Assembly: GCF_000699445.3 (NCBI RefSeq)
Contig: NC_067200.1
Location: 5,968,950-6,032,949 of the forward strand
DNA: 64,000 nt
Direction of reading: 5' to 3'
Source of the DNA: Schistosoma haematobium
Lineage: Eukaryota; Platyhelminthes; Trematoda; Strigeidida; Schistosomatidae
Shown here: piece by piece, positions 12,301 through 27,300 of the stretch
Layout of the letters: every line of letters begins with the position of its first letter
How positions within the stretch are numbered: position 1 is the first letter of the stretch
Position numbers and translations under genes: made by a program
The notes under the pieces: generated by a model
Seen by the model: the letters and a program-made list of their open reading frames with translations, nothing else
Databases searched by the model: none
Told to the model about the DNA's origin: nothing

Positions 12301-15300
12301 GGTCTTCCTCTTTTCCTTTGACCTTCAGGATTCCATGTGAGGGCTTGTCTTGTGACGCAGTTCGGTGCTTTCCTCAATGTGTGTCCTGTCCACTTCCAGC
12401 GCTTCTTCGTGATTTCTTCCTCCACTGGGATCTGATTTGTTCTGTCCCACAGTAGGTTGTTGCTAATAGTGTCCGGCCAACGGATCCGAAGTATTTTGCG
12501 TAGACAACTGTTAATAAACACCTGTATTTTCTGGATGATGGCTTTCGTAGTTCTCCAGGTTTCTGCCTGATACAGTAGAACTTTCTTGACATTTGTATTG
12601 AAAATCCTGACCTTGGTGTTGGATGACAGTTGTTTTGAGTTCCAGATGTTCTTCGGTTGTAAATATGCTGCTCTTGCTTTGTCGATCCGCGCCTTCACAT
12701 CTACATCAGACCCACCGTGTTCATCAATGATGCTGCCCAGATATGTAAAGGTTTTTGCATCTTCCAAATCTTCTCCGTCAATTGTGATTGGATTGGGTAT
12801 TCTGTGTTGTATCGGAGAATCCTGCTTTTCCCTTTGTGTATATTGAGACCTATTGCTGCCGAGGCTGCTGCTACACTGGTCGTCTTCTCCTGCATTTGTT
12901 GTTCCGTTTGCGATAGAAATGCCAGTTCATCTGCGAAGTCTATATCGTGCAGCTGAATCCTAGATGTCCACTGTATCTCGTGCCTCCCTTCAGATGTTGA
13001 CGTCTTCATGATCCAGTCGATCACCAGGAGAAAGAGACAGGGTGAGAGTAAGCAACCTTGCCGAACACCGGTCTTCACTTCGAACGACTTTGTCAACTGT
13101 CCTCCATGCACGATTTTGCAGTGTAATCCATCATATGAGTTCTCTATGATATTGACTATCTTCTGAGGCACGCCGTAGTGTCGAAGAAGCTTTCATAGTT
13201 TTGTTCTGTCCGCGCTACCGAATGCTTATTCGTTGTCAATGAAGTTGATGTAGAGTGATGAATTCCATCCAATTGATTGTTCCACAATGATCCGTAGAGT
13301 TGCGATTTGGTCTGTACACGATCTATCCTTACGGAATCCTGCCTGTTGGTCTCGAAGTTGGGCGTCAACGGAGTCCTTCATTCTGTCTAACAATATCCTG
13401 CTGAAGACTTTTGCTGGTATTGAGAGAAGAGTGATGCCTCTGTAGTTATCACAGTTTTTGAGATCGCCTTTCTTCGGTATTTTGATCAGAAGTCCTTCTT
13501 TCCAATATGTTGGTACCTGTTCCTCATCCCAAATCTTATTGAAGAGAATGTGGAGTATCCTTGCAGTTACTGCTACGTCTGCTTTCAGTGCCTCTTCTGG
13601 AATGTTATCTGGTCCTGCTGCTTTGCCACTCTCGATTTGTCTGACGGCCATGCTGATTTCTTCAATTGTTGGTGGGCCAATATCGATTGGGAGGTCTGTG
13701 GGTGCTGCCTCGATGTTGAGTGGGTTCAGTGGGGCTGGTCGATTCAAGAGTTCTTTGAAGTGTACTTTCCACCTGTTTCGTTGTTCTTCAATGTTGTTGA
13801 TTACCTTGCCTTCATTGCTTTTCACTAGTCGTTCTGGTTTGCGGCGATTTCCAGAGAGTTTCTTTGTTATGTCATACAGTTGTTTCATGTTTCCTTCTCT
13901 TGCAGCCTTTTCCGACGTCATTGCTAAATCTTCCACATATTTACGTTTGTCGGTTCTGATGCTCCTCTTCACTTGTTTGTTTACTTCTGTGTATTCAGCT
14001 TGTGCCTTGGTTTTTTCTGCTCTTGTTCGACTGGTATTGATTGCAGCCTTCTTGTTCCATCTTTCTTGAATCTTATCCAGTGTATCAACAGTGATCCATT
14101 CCTTGTGATGGTGCTTCTTGTGGCCCAGAACCTCATGACATGTTGAAGTGGTTGCTTCTTTGATCCCCTTCCAGTTGCTCTCCACAGTAGTTCCTTTTCT
14201 TTTGAGTAGATCATGAAAGGTCTGGAAATTATCGCTGAAGGCTATCTTGAATTTGTTGAGTTTGTTAGTATCCCGAAGAAAGGTCGTATTGAACTTTTGT
14301 GATATTGTCCGCCCCGTTTTCGTTCCTTTCTCCTAGTTCATGTCGTCCCATGATGTCTTCATATCCGGTGTTGTTCATTCCAACCTTGGCATTTAAATCG
14401 TTTATCAGAATAGTCAGGTCATTTGTTAAGCGCTTCTCGATATTTGACTGCAGCCTATTGTAGAATTGATCTTTAGCGTCTTCATTGTAGTCGTTGGTAG
14501 GGGCATAGCATTGAATGACGCTCATTGAAATGCCCTCTTTATTTGTTTTGAAGGAGACTTTGATGATCCTTGTTCCATAAGATTCCTATCCTATAAGTGC
14601 ATTTTGTGCTTGTTTGGACAGCATTTTCTTCTTTATGGCCGGAGTATAACAGAAGCTCCCCTGAAGTTAGTCGTTGTTGTCCAACTTTCATCCAATGTGT
14701 TTCACTGATCCCAAGTACCTCTAGGTTGTAATACATTAGCTGATAAAAGCCATTATCGTAAAGTTAGAATTTGTTGTAAACATTTACAGATTAAGATAAA
14801 TGACAGCTAATCCCTGTTTAGATGTATATTTTGTAAACATATTTCCCTTCGAACGCTTATTCAATTGGGAGTCGTTGAGGAAGTCCCAGAAATCTGTCAT
14901 CAAAGTATCTAGAACGCTGTTAAACCTTATATCTGTATCAGTGTCGAATAGAAGCTTCGGAAAAACATCTAAAACTTCCAGAATAACCTTTCACTTTTTT
15001 AGTTGGATATTCACTCGTACTACTACTATGTGCAGTGTAGTTTCAGAAGTCAAAGATCATGTATAACTCTAAATGGCCTTATCTTTTCTGTACAAAATCC
15101 AACCTTGAAATAAAGCTTTTTACTCGCAATTTGTGCCTTCTCTTGTTTGTTCCAGTTGACGTGTCGTGTCGAAGTAGTCTATGGGCTATAAGAACCGTCT
15201 AGGAAGATAGTTTAGGCGTATCGGTAGCAAGATATATTAGAATTTTTATTGCATTATTGAAGTTTCATCACTATAATTAAATATATAATGTTCACTTTGA

Positions 15301-18300
15301 TTATTTCTTTACATTAATACTATTGAATACTATTTGTTCTTTTAAAAATAGATATACCCGAACATATTATGAACGGATGGATCCATTCAAAACCAGACGA
15401 CGAAAAATTACATCTTCCATATGAAAATAAATTTTTGAGTACGTTTTTGGTTGCTAAAAAATAGTATAGTGCTTGTATATATTTTTAGTATATGTGTTTA
15501 GCAACAGAATCCACTAAGTGTATTTCATCCTATTTGGTATTCATCAGCTGAGAATGTACCTGTGATAATTCACTGTCGTTGATAGGCCCGTTGATACTTG
15601 GATGCAATCACTTTCGCTACAAACGGGGAAGGTGACATTTCTGTCGGTTGCTTTTTTATTATAAACCGGACACCGCGTAAAGAAATATTGTTTCGAGTTG
15701 TTAAGTATCGGACAGGCGTGTGTCGTCTTTGTTTTCTGGGGAATTTTTTTAGAAGTGTTCACTTTATAGCCTCAATGTTCTTGATTCGATTACATAAAGT
15801 TGTGTGTGACTGTGAGTGTCTGTTATTGATTAGTCGTTAACTAATTCAGTTGATGCAGAACTTGACACCGTCGGATACCGGTTTAGTGGTCTAGAGGTCA
15901 AGCATTCGCGTACGAGATCGTGGATGCGCACTTCTGAGGAATTCCATACTAGGACGACACGGGCGTCCAGTGCTTCCAGATTTGCAATGGTGGTATAGCT
16001 TAGATTGACTGGTTAATCCAACTGTTAAAATACTACAATCTCCACACATCCCTTCCACCCCCCGTGTACATCGATTTAAGTTGTCACACTGAATCAACAC
16101 AGCTATATAAAATTATCAAGACAAATGTCAGGCTAGTAGAAGTAGTAACATAGTATCAATTGTATTAGAAATCGTTAAGCATAAAAAGTATGATTCAAGA
16201 AGAAAGAATAAAACGTACGAAATAATTTTCAAAGCTTAACATTCAAAAGATGACAATCAATCAGAATATATTTGCCATATATACAACCGATTCTAAGCCA
16301 TATCATTCAATATTGTTTCTAATCATTGGTTACGATAATCACGCCAGATTACAACACCAAACTATGTGGTTGTTTTAATCTACAAACATGATATAAATTG
16401 CCAGTCAATGAATGATTTTATAAACTGATGATATCACATTTTAATTATGGGTCACTTATAACATGATCGAATATTTTAATATTTATCTCTTTGTTGTATT
16501 CTGTGTAGTTCTTGTTAAAAGTTTTCTTTAAAAGATACAAATTTCATTGTTTGCCTTAGTATACCTTGAGTTTATATTTAATTTTCTTCCACTTTAGCGA
16601 CGGATTTTAGTTTATTGGATTCAAAAACTGATATGAAGGTTAGTGTTTGTTTTTTGTTGTCTTTGTTTGAAAAATTCCTTTCTTTTCTATCTTCCATATA
16701 TTGAATTGTGATTTCAGTATATGATAATATGTAATTGCACTTCAAACGCCAACACATTATCCACTTAGCTACTCAGCTCTAATGGCCGCTCGCTTGTGCA
16801 ACGGGTCCGAGTCTCTGAGTGAACATCAACTTTGGAATGCAGGTACGTCCAGCTGATGTGTTCTAAATAGGATGAAACACACGTCCTTGGTTCCATCAAT
16901 TCTATGTGAACTTTTGTCATAGTGCTTATATCGAAACAATATATATATGCCAACTAAAACTGATTAGATTTCAGTTAAAATGCCAACAACGGGATAATTC
17001 AAATTATTAAAAATTAAATTATTAATTAGACCTCTTAGTGACGTCTTTTAACTTCATTTTATGGCTTGTTAACAATGACGTGCGAAACACCCCGTATCTG
17101 CCAAATTCGTTGAGTTTTTGATGAATGTTTTTCAATTTCTGTGAGTCATTAGTGCTGGTCAAATTCTATCGTTCAAAAATGCTGCTCAACTAGTGCAGGG
17201 GTCATGTTCTAGTCTTTGAAACCACTGGGTGAGTAACTTGATTTCGAATTCATCTCAGAGAGATAGATTAAGATAGCATCAATTCCCTAAAGATTATAGA
17301 CACAATTTCCCCTATGAGTACCAACTCGAACATAACCATTGTTCAGGGTATCCTACCGACTACTTCCAAACACCTAACATCATATCGTTTCTCATTTACG
17401 TGTTTAGTATCTCGCACTGACGTATGTCACATTTGACACATGGATCGTAAACATTCTTCCAACCAATTGTATTATCTTTTAGCATCAATTAGTCTGGGGA
17501 GTGTTTGGACGAAAGAGGAGACATACATTAAAGAATTCGATCCCGTGGTCGGTTAACAGTCATATGTCACATTGTATACCATTGCTCATCATCTATCGAT
17601 GAACATTATACTTGTCATCTATCCATATATATATAACAAATAATCAAACCTAAGGAATATGTATAGTTTGTTTAAATATGGAATGAGTAAAATCGAGGTC
17701 ATTTTGAAGAAAATATTTTATGTGTTTCCGCCTGTTTTTCTTTTGTTGAGAAAACTATCAGAATATACGTAGTGCCAAGTTGTTGTTTTCTTGTTTTACG
17801 TACTGTGAGTTGAGTAGGTTAAGTTATGAAGCTGGTTCTGGACAATAATCTCGTCATCAACGCCTACTTTATGTAAAGGTCAACTGTTTAGTTAATTCGC
17901 AATCATTAAACTGATCTGTTCTGATGACTTTGTGAATGAATGGCTGTTTGTGGAGGTTTCCCGGCTTTATTTGTTCTCGTATCTTTGTTGAGCAAATTGT
18001 TTTGTTGACGTTTGACTACGTGATTGATTGGTAAATAGGGTCTATTTCATTATACCTATTGATTGTAGACTGGTCGAAATGGAGTGCTTCTCGAAATTCG
18101 CTGACATTCTTTGAATTTCCTAAGTTCGGAGTTTTCCCATTTTCATAATAAAATTCGAATCTGTAGCATGCATTTATATAAGTAGTATCAATTCATATGG
18201 TTTTCTTTTGTTAGACTTTTTTCGTGTATTAGTGGATGGACCGGAGATCCACTTTGTCCAATGACCTAACAACGAAGGAAGACAAACGCAATATCATCCA

Positions 18301-21300
18301 TAGAATACATTGCACCATCTGCAACAAAAATTACACCGTATAAAAATGGACACCCTTTCATTGGGAAAATTCTTTAGTTGCTCAGTTACCAGGTATAGAT
18401 TCATATACTAGGCTGCAAACTACATTCCAAGTGTAATGGCTAGTGTTAATATACGGTTGCCCGAACTAGAGCGGGGTTCGAACCCTGGATTTAGTGACTA
18501 AAAATAGAATGCCTTATCCACTGAAAAACCATCCTATTAGGAAAAATATCAAAATCACACATCTGTATATATTAGATTAAGAAAGAAGGTTAACGTGATT
18601 ATGGTGTTATAATTAAAATATGAATTGGTTCTCAATTGTCCCTTTAGATAGTATTGCATAATATTGGCATTTTTCTTCTTTCTGTATGTTAACTGTTTAT
18701 ATATATATTCAGCAACCTGTGGATTTAAACTTGGAACCTGGTGCAGAATCACGTCTAAAATATGGTCATTTATGGTTTCAACAAAGTACTCGTTTCAAAT
18801 GTCCTAAAGGTAATTTTTGTATTAGTTTGATAAGAATTATGTACACAGAAAACAGTATTTTTCATCATCTTGTTAATTCAAACTCTTTAAAATGGATATT
18901 ACTAAAATTTCACTTTTTTTTACGTAATGGGTTTATGTTGTTAGATTCCGATATAATTATGTTGGATACCTGATTACTTGACACTGAATTTTAACCGCTT
19001 TCTAGTCCCTTAGAAATCTACACTTAAATCTCTAAAGGTAAATAAAAGTCGAAGTTATGAAAATAAGCTTCATTTCCAAGGTTAGTTTAAGTATAAAAAG
19101 AATGGATATTCATTAGTTTATAGGCTTTGATCTGGATATTCTGGAAGCTTCTAAAACGATGCGAAAATTATTTAAAGAAATTGGTATTTATCTAGTCAGG
19201 ATGTTATATATAATCACTTTATAGGAAGTTTCCATTAAACGTTGATTAGACGACTGGTTTTCAGTCTTTATTACATTTCTGAAAAATGTGAAGAATTCTC
19301 AAACACTTTCGAGAGATAGTTTTAATGATGAAGCTTCTATTGCCTTTCCTTTCACATATTATATACTGATGATGTTATACAAAATAAGACAACTAAAAAC
19401 ATTTTATTGAGTAAAAATACGCAACCTTTTCTTTAAAATATCGTTACTGATTTAAGCTAAAAATACTTTTCATTATAATCTTTGTTGAATTTCTGATGGA
19501 GATTCGATTACGTTTAACCCCCAAACAAATTCATCTTGAAACTATTGGTATCAGAGCTATTAAATACAGCTATCATATGGCGTTACATATTCGAAATATT
19601 TCCTACTGAGAAACTGTTTGACAGCCTGACAATATCGTTATTATTTGATCACTGACAGTAATAGTGTGGTGTATGCTACTTATGTTGACAGGTATAAGTA
19701 GTATGTAACGTCAATCTGAAGTAGAATGCATTTCAGCAGAAGATTGAGATCGAAGTAAAGAGAACAGAAATGTAGACGGAATGTAATTTTAATAGCAACC
19801 GGGACTAAGAAACGATGAAGTTTGTGAGGGACAAGAACCGCTACAGCCAACGCCACCCTGCCAAAACACTTTATTCGACATCATCAGACGACCTTAAACA
19901 GTGCTTCCTCTCCCGGCCCTCGCGACGGCGTCCTCAAAACTCCCACTCCCTGCCTCTTGGTTGGCAGCGACACTAAATGTTGTGAACAATAACACAAGTG
20001 GGGGAGAACCGATTGTATTTCGACATAAAATTACGGAGTTCTTTGGTAAAATGTGCAAACTATACGTTTAATTCTTCATTTGCGAATCCTCCGTCAACTG
20101 TCTCAAAGTCTGTTTAAAAGTTTCACTTAATTAATGTCAAGTTGAAAATCATTTCATCCTTGACATGTGAATCGGTTAGGGGAAATATGATCTTATCAAA
20201 AATCAGATTATTTCGTTTGAATCTCAGTTTTGGTGTATCATCGTTTGCATGTATGTTGTTGTGCTTTGATAACATCATCTATATAGTTTTATTGTTCACT
20301 CATTAGTTTCCAGTGTCAGTTACCAAGTGTATGCAATATTCATGAAATTCTTTCTTTATATGTGGTTTGTTATTCTGACATGAATACCCTTTCTTAGTGG
20401 TTATGTCTCTGATTGTGATGCTTAGTGTGAAGCGAACTCGAGTATCCTAACAGACCGAGGATTGGGTTCCATAATGCTGTAACCAGTCAAGGTCCAACGC
20501 GAATGTTTATCAGTATAAACTGTTGTATTTCACATCAATACAACATATCATCTGACTATATACGGGTTAACAGATATTTTGAGCCTCGTCAACTGATTCA
20601 CTTTTTCTCCCATGTTATACTATATACCCTGGGTAATATTATCTGTCTTTATTTCCACCGTATGTGCATATACAGTGAAATACTGCACAGCCCACGTTTA
20701 TATTTAACCTTCAGTCATATTTTCCAGTGGTTTTGAAATATAATTCTTCATCGAGACTTTTGATCTATTTAATCTAAGCGTGTCATTATCATCATTATAT
20801 CGTCACACTTCATCCGTGGAGTTAAATCATCACTTAAGATTGGACAAAATAATATGATTAGCCGTGATTTATTGATGTATTAGATTATATGCTGTTGCTA
20901 GAACTCCGCTTGTTATTACAGTCCTACTATTTGTCTTTACCAATAATGATTTATTATTGTGCCCTTCATTGAGTCATGAACTGATCTAAGTTAGACCACC
21001 ATTAAAAACCTAGAAACAATGGAAGGCCTCTCCGTTCTAATATGAGACACGTTAGCGACAGACATCCGCACACGGGAATCGAACCCAGGGCCCTCATGAT
21101 CGTGCGTGGCCGCTTAAATTCTTGACCATTGAGCTGGAAGCTGATGATGTTAATGTCTAATTTTAGTCGATCGACGATATTGCGCTATCATTTTCTGATA
21201 TCTTTGGTGGATAACTGTCTCACAACCGATAGAGTTTAGCTCCACCGGTCATGACTTCGCAGTAGGATTCCGGAAACCTCTCAAAGCGGGTTCGTTTCTC

Positions 21301-24300
21301 ACAGGCAGGGTCTTGGGTGCCCGCTGCTGAGGAGTTCCATACTAAGATGAAATGGCGATTTAGTGCTTCCGGTTTTTATATGCGTGGTTTAACATTGACC
21401 ATTGGTTCGTGGTTTTAATGAAATTCGGTAGTTTCAACAACCTCATACTGATAATGTGTTTATTTATTTATTTTCTTTTCACAGCTTCTGTAATGATCCA
21501 TCTTTGGTCGGATATTGTGTCTAAAACAAAAGAAACGTAAGTCATGTAACACGAAAATAATTTTTTATTATATATACATGTATATAGTTAAGAAGATTTG
21601 TAGCGTGAGGGATGATGATTTGGCTATTGAACTTTCATTTTCCTTCTGAACAACATCACTGTCATTATCAGAGCATTATTCATGTAGAATTAAGCTTTTC
21701 AATTATTCCAAAAGCGTTAGATCAGTTTGATTTTGGTGGCATTATTTGTAAGCGATTGTCTTGGTAGATTTTATTGTTTTGTATTGTTCTTGTATTCATA
21801 CTGACTACCTAGTTCAGTTGATCTCTCATCATGTTGTTCATTCACTACTTCCAGTTAGTTTCATAGATCGAATTTAATTCGATGTGTCTACTGGTTGTCA
21901 CTGATTGTTTTAACCTCCATGAGTATATTTTTTATAGAAATTTTCCGTTTGTTTCCTCTCTCTAGAATTTCGATAATTTCCCAGTTAAATTCATGAGTTG
22001 ATATCATTGATAGGATATATCGTGTCGTTTTACTAATTATTTTTATTCTTACATGCCTAAGTGAAGAGAACGTCCACTTTGTCCAATATAGTGTTTATTA
22101 CAGTCTGTTTTATGATTGATATCAGTCAATCAGTCAGCTACAACATAGGACCAGGTACATATATGTATGGAGCGGTCTAACTTTCCATACTTCACAAGAT
22201 GAACACTAAATTCATAGAAGCAGTTACTTCAATCGTAGTAATGTATGAAAAAAATTATTGCATATACGAATATGATACAGGGAGAAATAATTAGTTCGTA
22301 CAAAGAAAGGTATAAAGTAGTTTGTTTGGCCGCCCCTAACTTTCCTCCAACCGTTTCCAACACTAGTCTGCATTGCGCGTCGTGGTAATCAATCAATGTT
22401 TAGGAATATGTATAGCGTAGCCCAACCATCTCAGTCGATGAAGATTCGAATTTATCTTCTTTCTTTAGTTACATGAATGTTGGTTGACATAGAATCAAAA
22501 TCCAACGTTTATTCTCAATTAATTTCAGCACTCGGATTGGTTCAGAAATTTTTGTGCAGATTGGTCTAATTGTTGAGTTATTTTCGTGATTGACTGATCT
22601 CACGGCGGGAATCGAGGGTCCTAAGTTGGACTTATTGTATGATCGTGCGTATGCATCGTTGGGGGGTTCTTTAGTAAGAATAACCAGGTTTCTTTTGCCC
22701 CCTGGTTATAAATCGCTCCACGGTTGCCATCAGTATGCAAAGAATACTATCTACTTATCAGATTATTTTCAGTACAGTATATTTACTATTTTTTTTTGTG
22801 AAATGATAATTTATCATAATCTGTAGGTTATTCTTTTGAACATACATCAGATGATTTGTTTCGAAGCCACACCTCATTTTGACTTGAAATACTGGGAATC
22901 CAATAAGAATTTTCAATTAAGTGCTGTTGAATTAACAGTAAATTCTATTCATTCTCTCTATTTTCTATTAGGAACTTACCGGAATTTCAGTCTATCTATC
23001 TCATAGGTTAAGTACTTCACATGTGACATTAAGTAATTCATCAAAGCGTACGTACCAGCCAAATTTGAAAGTTCATTCTAATTCACGTCTACAAATACTC
23101 ACTATCCAGCCAATATGCAATCAACAAATTTCACTCAATCACGTAGAACGTCATTTTCTTTTTACATAAAAGAATGTCTGATCTACACAATTTTGTTTGC
23201 TAAAGGTTAATTTCGTTGATCTGTCTTCTTTTTCAGTGAATTCTATGTTCGACTAAAGTAGGGAAAACTGACGTGTAGTCGTATAATACATGAGTTCATT
23301 TCTATTTCGAGGTTTCTCATCAGCTGATTACAACCTCTAAACAAAATACCACTCATCATTCCAAAAAGTCAATGTACATAATTTACATGTCATATTATCG
23401 GAAGCGTTCTCATCAGTGGAGATAAATGGGAAGACAGCAATAAGTATGGTAGAATTATAATAGATGTTAAATAATCTGCTCAAGAGTGTTCCATGAATTA
23501 TAGTCTTACCAATTATAGTTCACCATGTCAAAGGGAGATTGATAACTGGATCTTTTTAGATGCACAAATTTGGCCTAAATTTTGATTCCAGCAATAGCTT
23601 CAGCGAAACATAGTAAATTTGAAGTTTCTTGTTGATTGGTAATCTTGAAGGAATTTGAGATATGAACACCATGCAGGCTGTAAACCAGATAGGGTGCAAT
23701 CGCACTCATGAAAACGTGTTGTCCTCTGAGTCGAAGCTTACGTAGAATGTCCTCAGAGATGCAGACACTTACCGTTCATTCTGTCCGTTCAAAATATTTG
23801 CTTTGGCACGTTCATGTAAACTGGTATACATAAATGAAGGTGATGTTTACACACTTATTGCCCTCTTTTCATTAATGTTGATAGACGGGAACTTTTCCGA
23901 TATTTTGATATGTAAAGTATATACATTTATTTTGAATGATGAATACTATTTTAATTAGAGGTTATAAAGAGCTGATGAGAAACATTGAAATATAACTGAA
24001 TTCACATGTTGGTTGGTTGGTCCCGAAGATAAATATTGAAATTCTGTAGTAGTGATACTGAGAAATCGTCTTGTAAATCATTTAACCAGGTTTCTTAAGT
24101 TGTGATTACACCACAATTACGATACGTTTTTAAACTTAGTAGGAATTGATTATACTTCACCTTGTCAATTAGTGATCACCAGTTAGATGTAAGCAATTCA
24201 TGACTCAACATCTTAATAATGTTCATTTTTTTAATGCACGTTGCCAGCCACAACGATGTGTCTGATTGTATTTCTTTGTAACTTGTACAGCGAAAGGTCA

Positions 24301-27300
24301 TAAACATTTTATAAGCGCAGCTGATTAAGTTTCGCCATTAATAAACGTAATAATGTGTTAAAACAAACAATAAACAGATAACTCGTTGAAATATCTAGAT
24401 AACAGGAACAGGTAGCCCATATGTTCAAGAAGACCTCTCGAAAAGCGTGAGTTGAGATACATGTTTATTTGATTTTCCCTGTAGCGCATTTGAAAACCGG
24501 AAAGTGTTGACGCATCAGTAGTCTCCTATCAGGAAAATAAAATTCCTGGTTCCATGGTATTAACTATGAAATTCTTTACTTTTTATTAAAATAATTTATA
24601 TGTTTGTATATCCCATTTTTCCATCTCTCTTTATACATATATTCGTTTTTTCCTTAAATTTTTACAGCATGGCATTGCATACATTGATGGTCTATGGTTT
24701 AAATCAATCATTGAGTACAATCACCTATGAAGCTGGTGAAGCAGATCTAGTGTAAGTTGTTATTCATTGTGTTTTTTTTTGTTTATTTGTTTAGAAAAGT
24801 TTAATGGTGGTGATTTCATTCATCAATTCACTCAAGTTTATTGTATTCGCTGTATTTAAGCCATACTATTTTTGTGTATAAGTGGTTTAACGATACTATT
24901 ATTACTATTAGTATTGGCTCTACTCAATATTATATTTTGGGTACAGTATAGAATTTTCAGCGTAAATTATTTCAAGAAGTTTCCTTTTCTTATTTCTTGA
25001 TCGATCCTTTGTGGCATCAATGCTTGAAGTCACTAACTTCTAGTCTGAGCCATGTTGGGAGATGCAGACTACTTGGTTGGGGTCCGCGTGACAGTTCGGG
25101 AATCGACATTTGAATAATGTACATTGTTTCCGATGCATATTGTCAGCAACCGCGATGTCTCTGATTGGGTTCTTTTGTAACTTGTACAGCGAAATGTCAT
25201 AAAATTTTCACAAACGCTTTTGAATAAGTTATACGACCAATAGGCACAATGATGTGTTAAAACAAGCATGAAAACAGATAACTTATTGAAATATCTTGAT
25301 GGTAGGAACAGGTAACCCAGATATTCGAACGGTTAAACTGAATTAGGTAGGATATGTTTCAAACTTGTTGCCTAATGCTATTAGTAAATGTTTAAATTAT
25401 CCTGTTAATAAATTCAGAATTGATTTCTGATTAATATTTTTCACATTTTTGAATTCTATACAGGTTATCCAGATATGTTCATTTTGTCTGATAGAACAGA
25501 TGGTTTAAGATTTTCTATAAAATGCAGAATGCATATTCTGTCCCATATGGGGCTCATCAGATAAATCTATTTTCACTAAGGTTCACTCTGAAAGTGGAAC
25601 CCAATACCTTTTGCTTCGAACCCCAGTGCATTATCCACTAAACTACTGAGTGCGGATAGCCCATAGCTTTTCGTTTTTTTCATACACACTACTGTTAGAC
25701 AGTTGTCGATAATCGGCAAGAAAGCCTATTTCATTTGGCTGCCATATGAGTTGTCATCGGTCGTCGATAAGTCGTATTTAGGGTTCTTCGTCAAATGGAT
25801 GCTTTCTTACACCTACCGTTAGTCTGAATCGAACTCATGTCACAGTTTTTAATGTTAACACTGAACTATTCCAGCTGATATTGTTCATGAATAAATGTAG
25901 ATGCTTCTTTGAAATACTGCATATTATCTCATTGTTTTAAATGTATGTATATATGTATGAAAGAAGCAATATATTTTCTTTTTTATGTTTCGTAGACAAG
26001 ATGTAGCGTTTCGTGATAATGGCTTGCGTATTTGTGTTAGCGGTTTTAGTGAAAAATTGTTTGTAAGTTTTATTATTATTTTCATTATTTGGTTGAAAAT
26101 GTTGTTTTTTGGAAATCGATTTATTTTTCACCACAGATTGATCTCGGTTGAGGTAGATTTAAAAACCTAGGAATCGTTGGACAACAACCCTTCATCACGA
26201 AATTTGAAGGTTCTAATTGACACCTCTGGATGAATCGTGGGTACACACTGATATGACGTTCCATACTAGATCATACTGTTATAACCTTATTTACAATGAT
26301 AATAAATACAATATGTTTTTTGTGATATATTCACTGCTCAATGTATATGAAACTATCAAATCCAACCTTGGCATTGATACCTAATTATTTAGAATGATAT
26401 CCCAACCGAGATCTGTATTTTGATGGTATAATGAGAGTAATGTTGTTCTTTTGTAAACATCTAACATTATCTATATTTTTACTTCGTAAATTACATCAGC
26501 TTTGTACTATATGTAATCAGTAAATTGATTTCATTGTGTATTTTTAATAAAAAGCCTTAATAATATGTCTTATCGACAAGATGGATTAATATAAATGCAT
26601 GCATGCATATTCCTGAGTGATAACAGAAAATTTTTGGATGAATTCATAGTCTAATCGTTAGATCTAACATTCAGTTTCCCCGACTGTAGCTGCCAGCTTG
26701 ACAATGTGATTGTACTTGTATATATTTGATGACTCAATCTACCATACCAGGGAGGTGGGTTTTAAAAGCGTTAAGACTAAAACCAACACACTCGTACTCT
26801 GAAGGTGAAGTTTTACCGTCCAACTGGAATGTGTCAACCAACCTCGAACCTCTAACGATACTTTAGGTCACCTGACTCATAGTTACTTTCACATATACCC
26901 GATATATACTATAATTGTTCATAAAGCTATACATCATAGACGGTGGTTACCACTGTTATAACTTGTGATCTGTGTGCCCTGTTAATTTATAACGTAACGA
27001 TACCGCCAATTTAAGAGCAGTGACTTATCGATCAGATCAATGACGCGTAAGCCCATACGAGCAGTTTCGAGTCCTTATTGATCTCGTTTCCTGTCTAGCT
27101 CAGCCAGTTAAGTCTAGAACATCAATCCGAGCCTCTGCAATATGAATCATGTGTTTTAAAATACTCGGTTTATATATTAATCAAACAGACCATAAAATAG
27201 AAAATAACATTTGTACAAAATCTGGTCAAATGTGGCTGTGAATGTGGGAGGCAGTGACTAATAGACAGGACATAATTCAAGAATGGCAAAACGTATAATA

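Noticed and set aside
13458..14069. 203-codon + strand frame
   Set aside because: It is the antisense shadow of the RTE reverse transcriptase.
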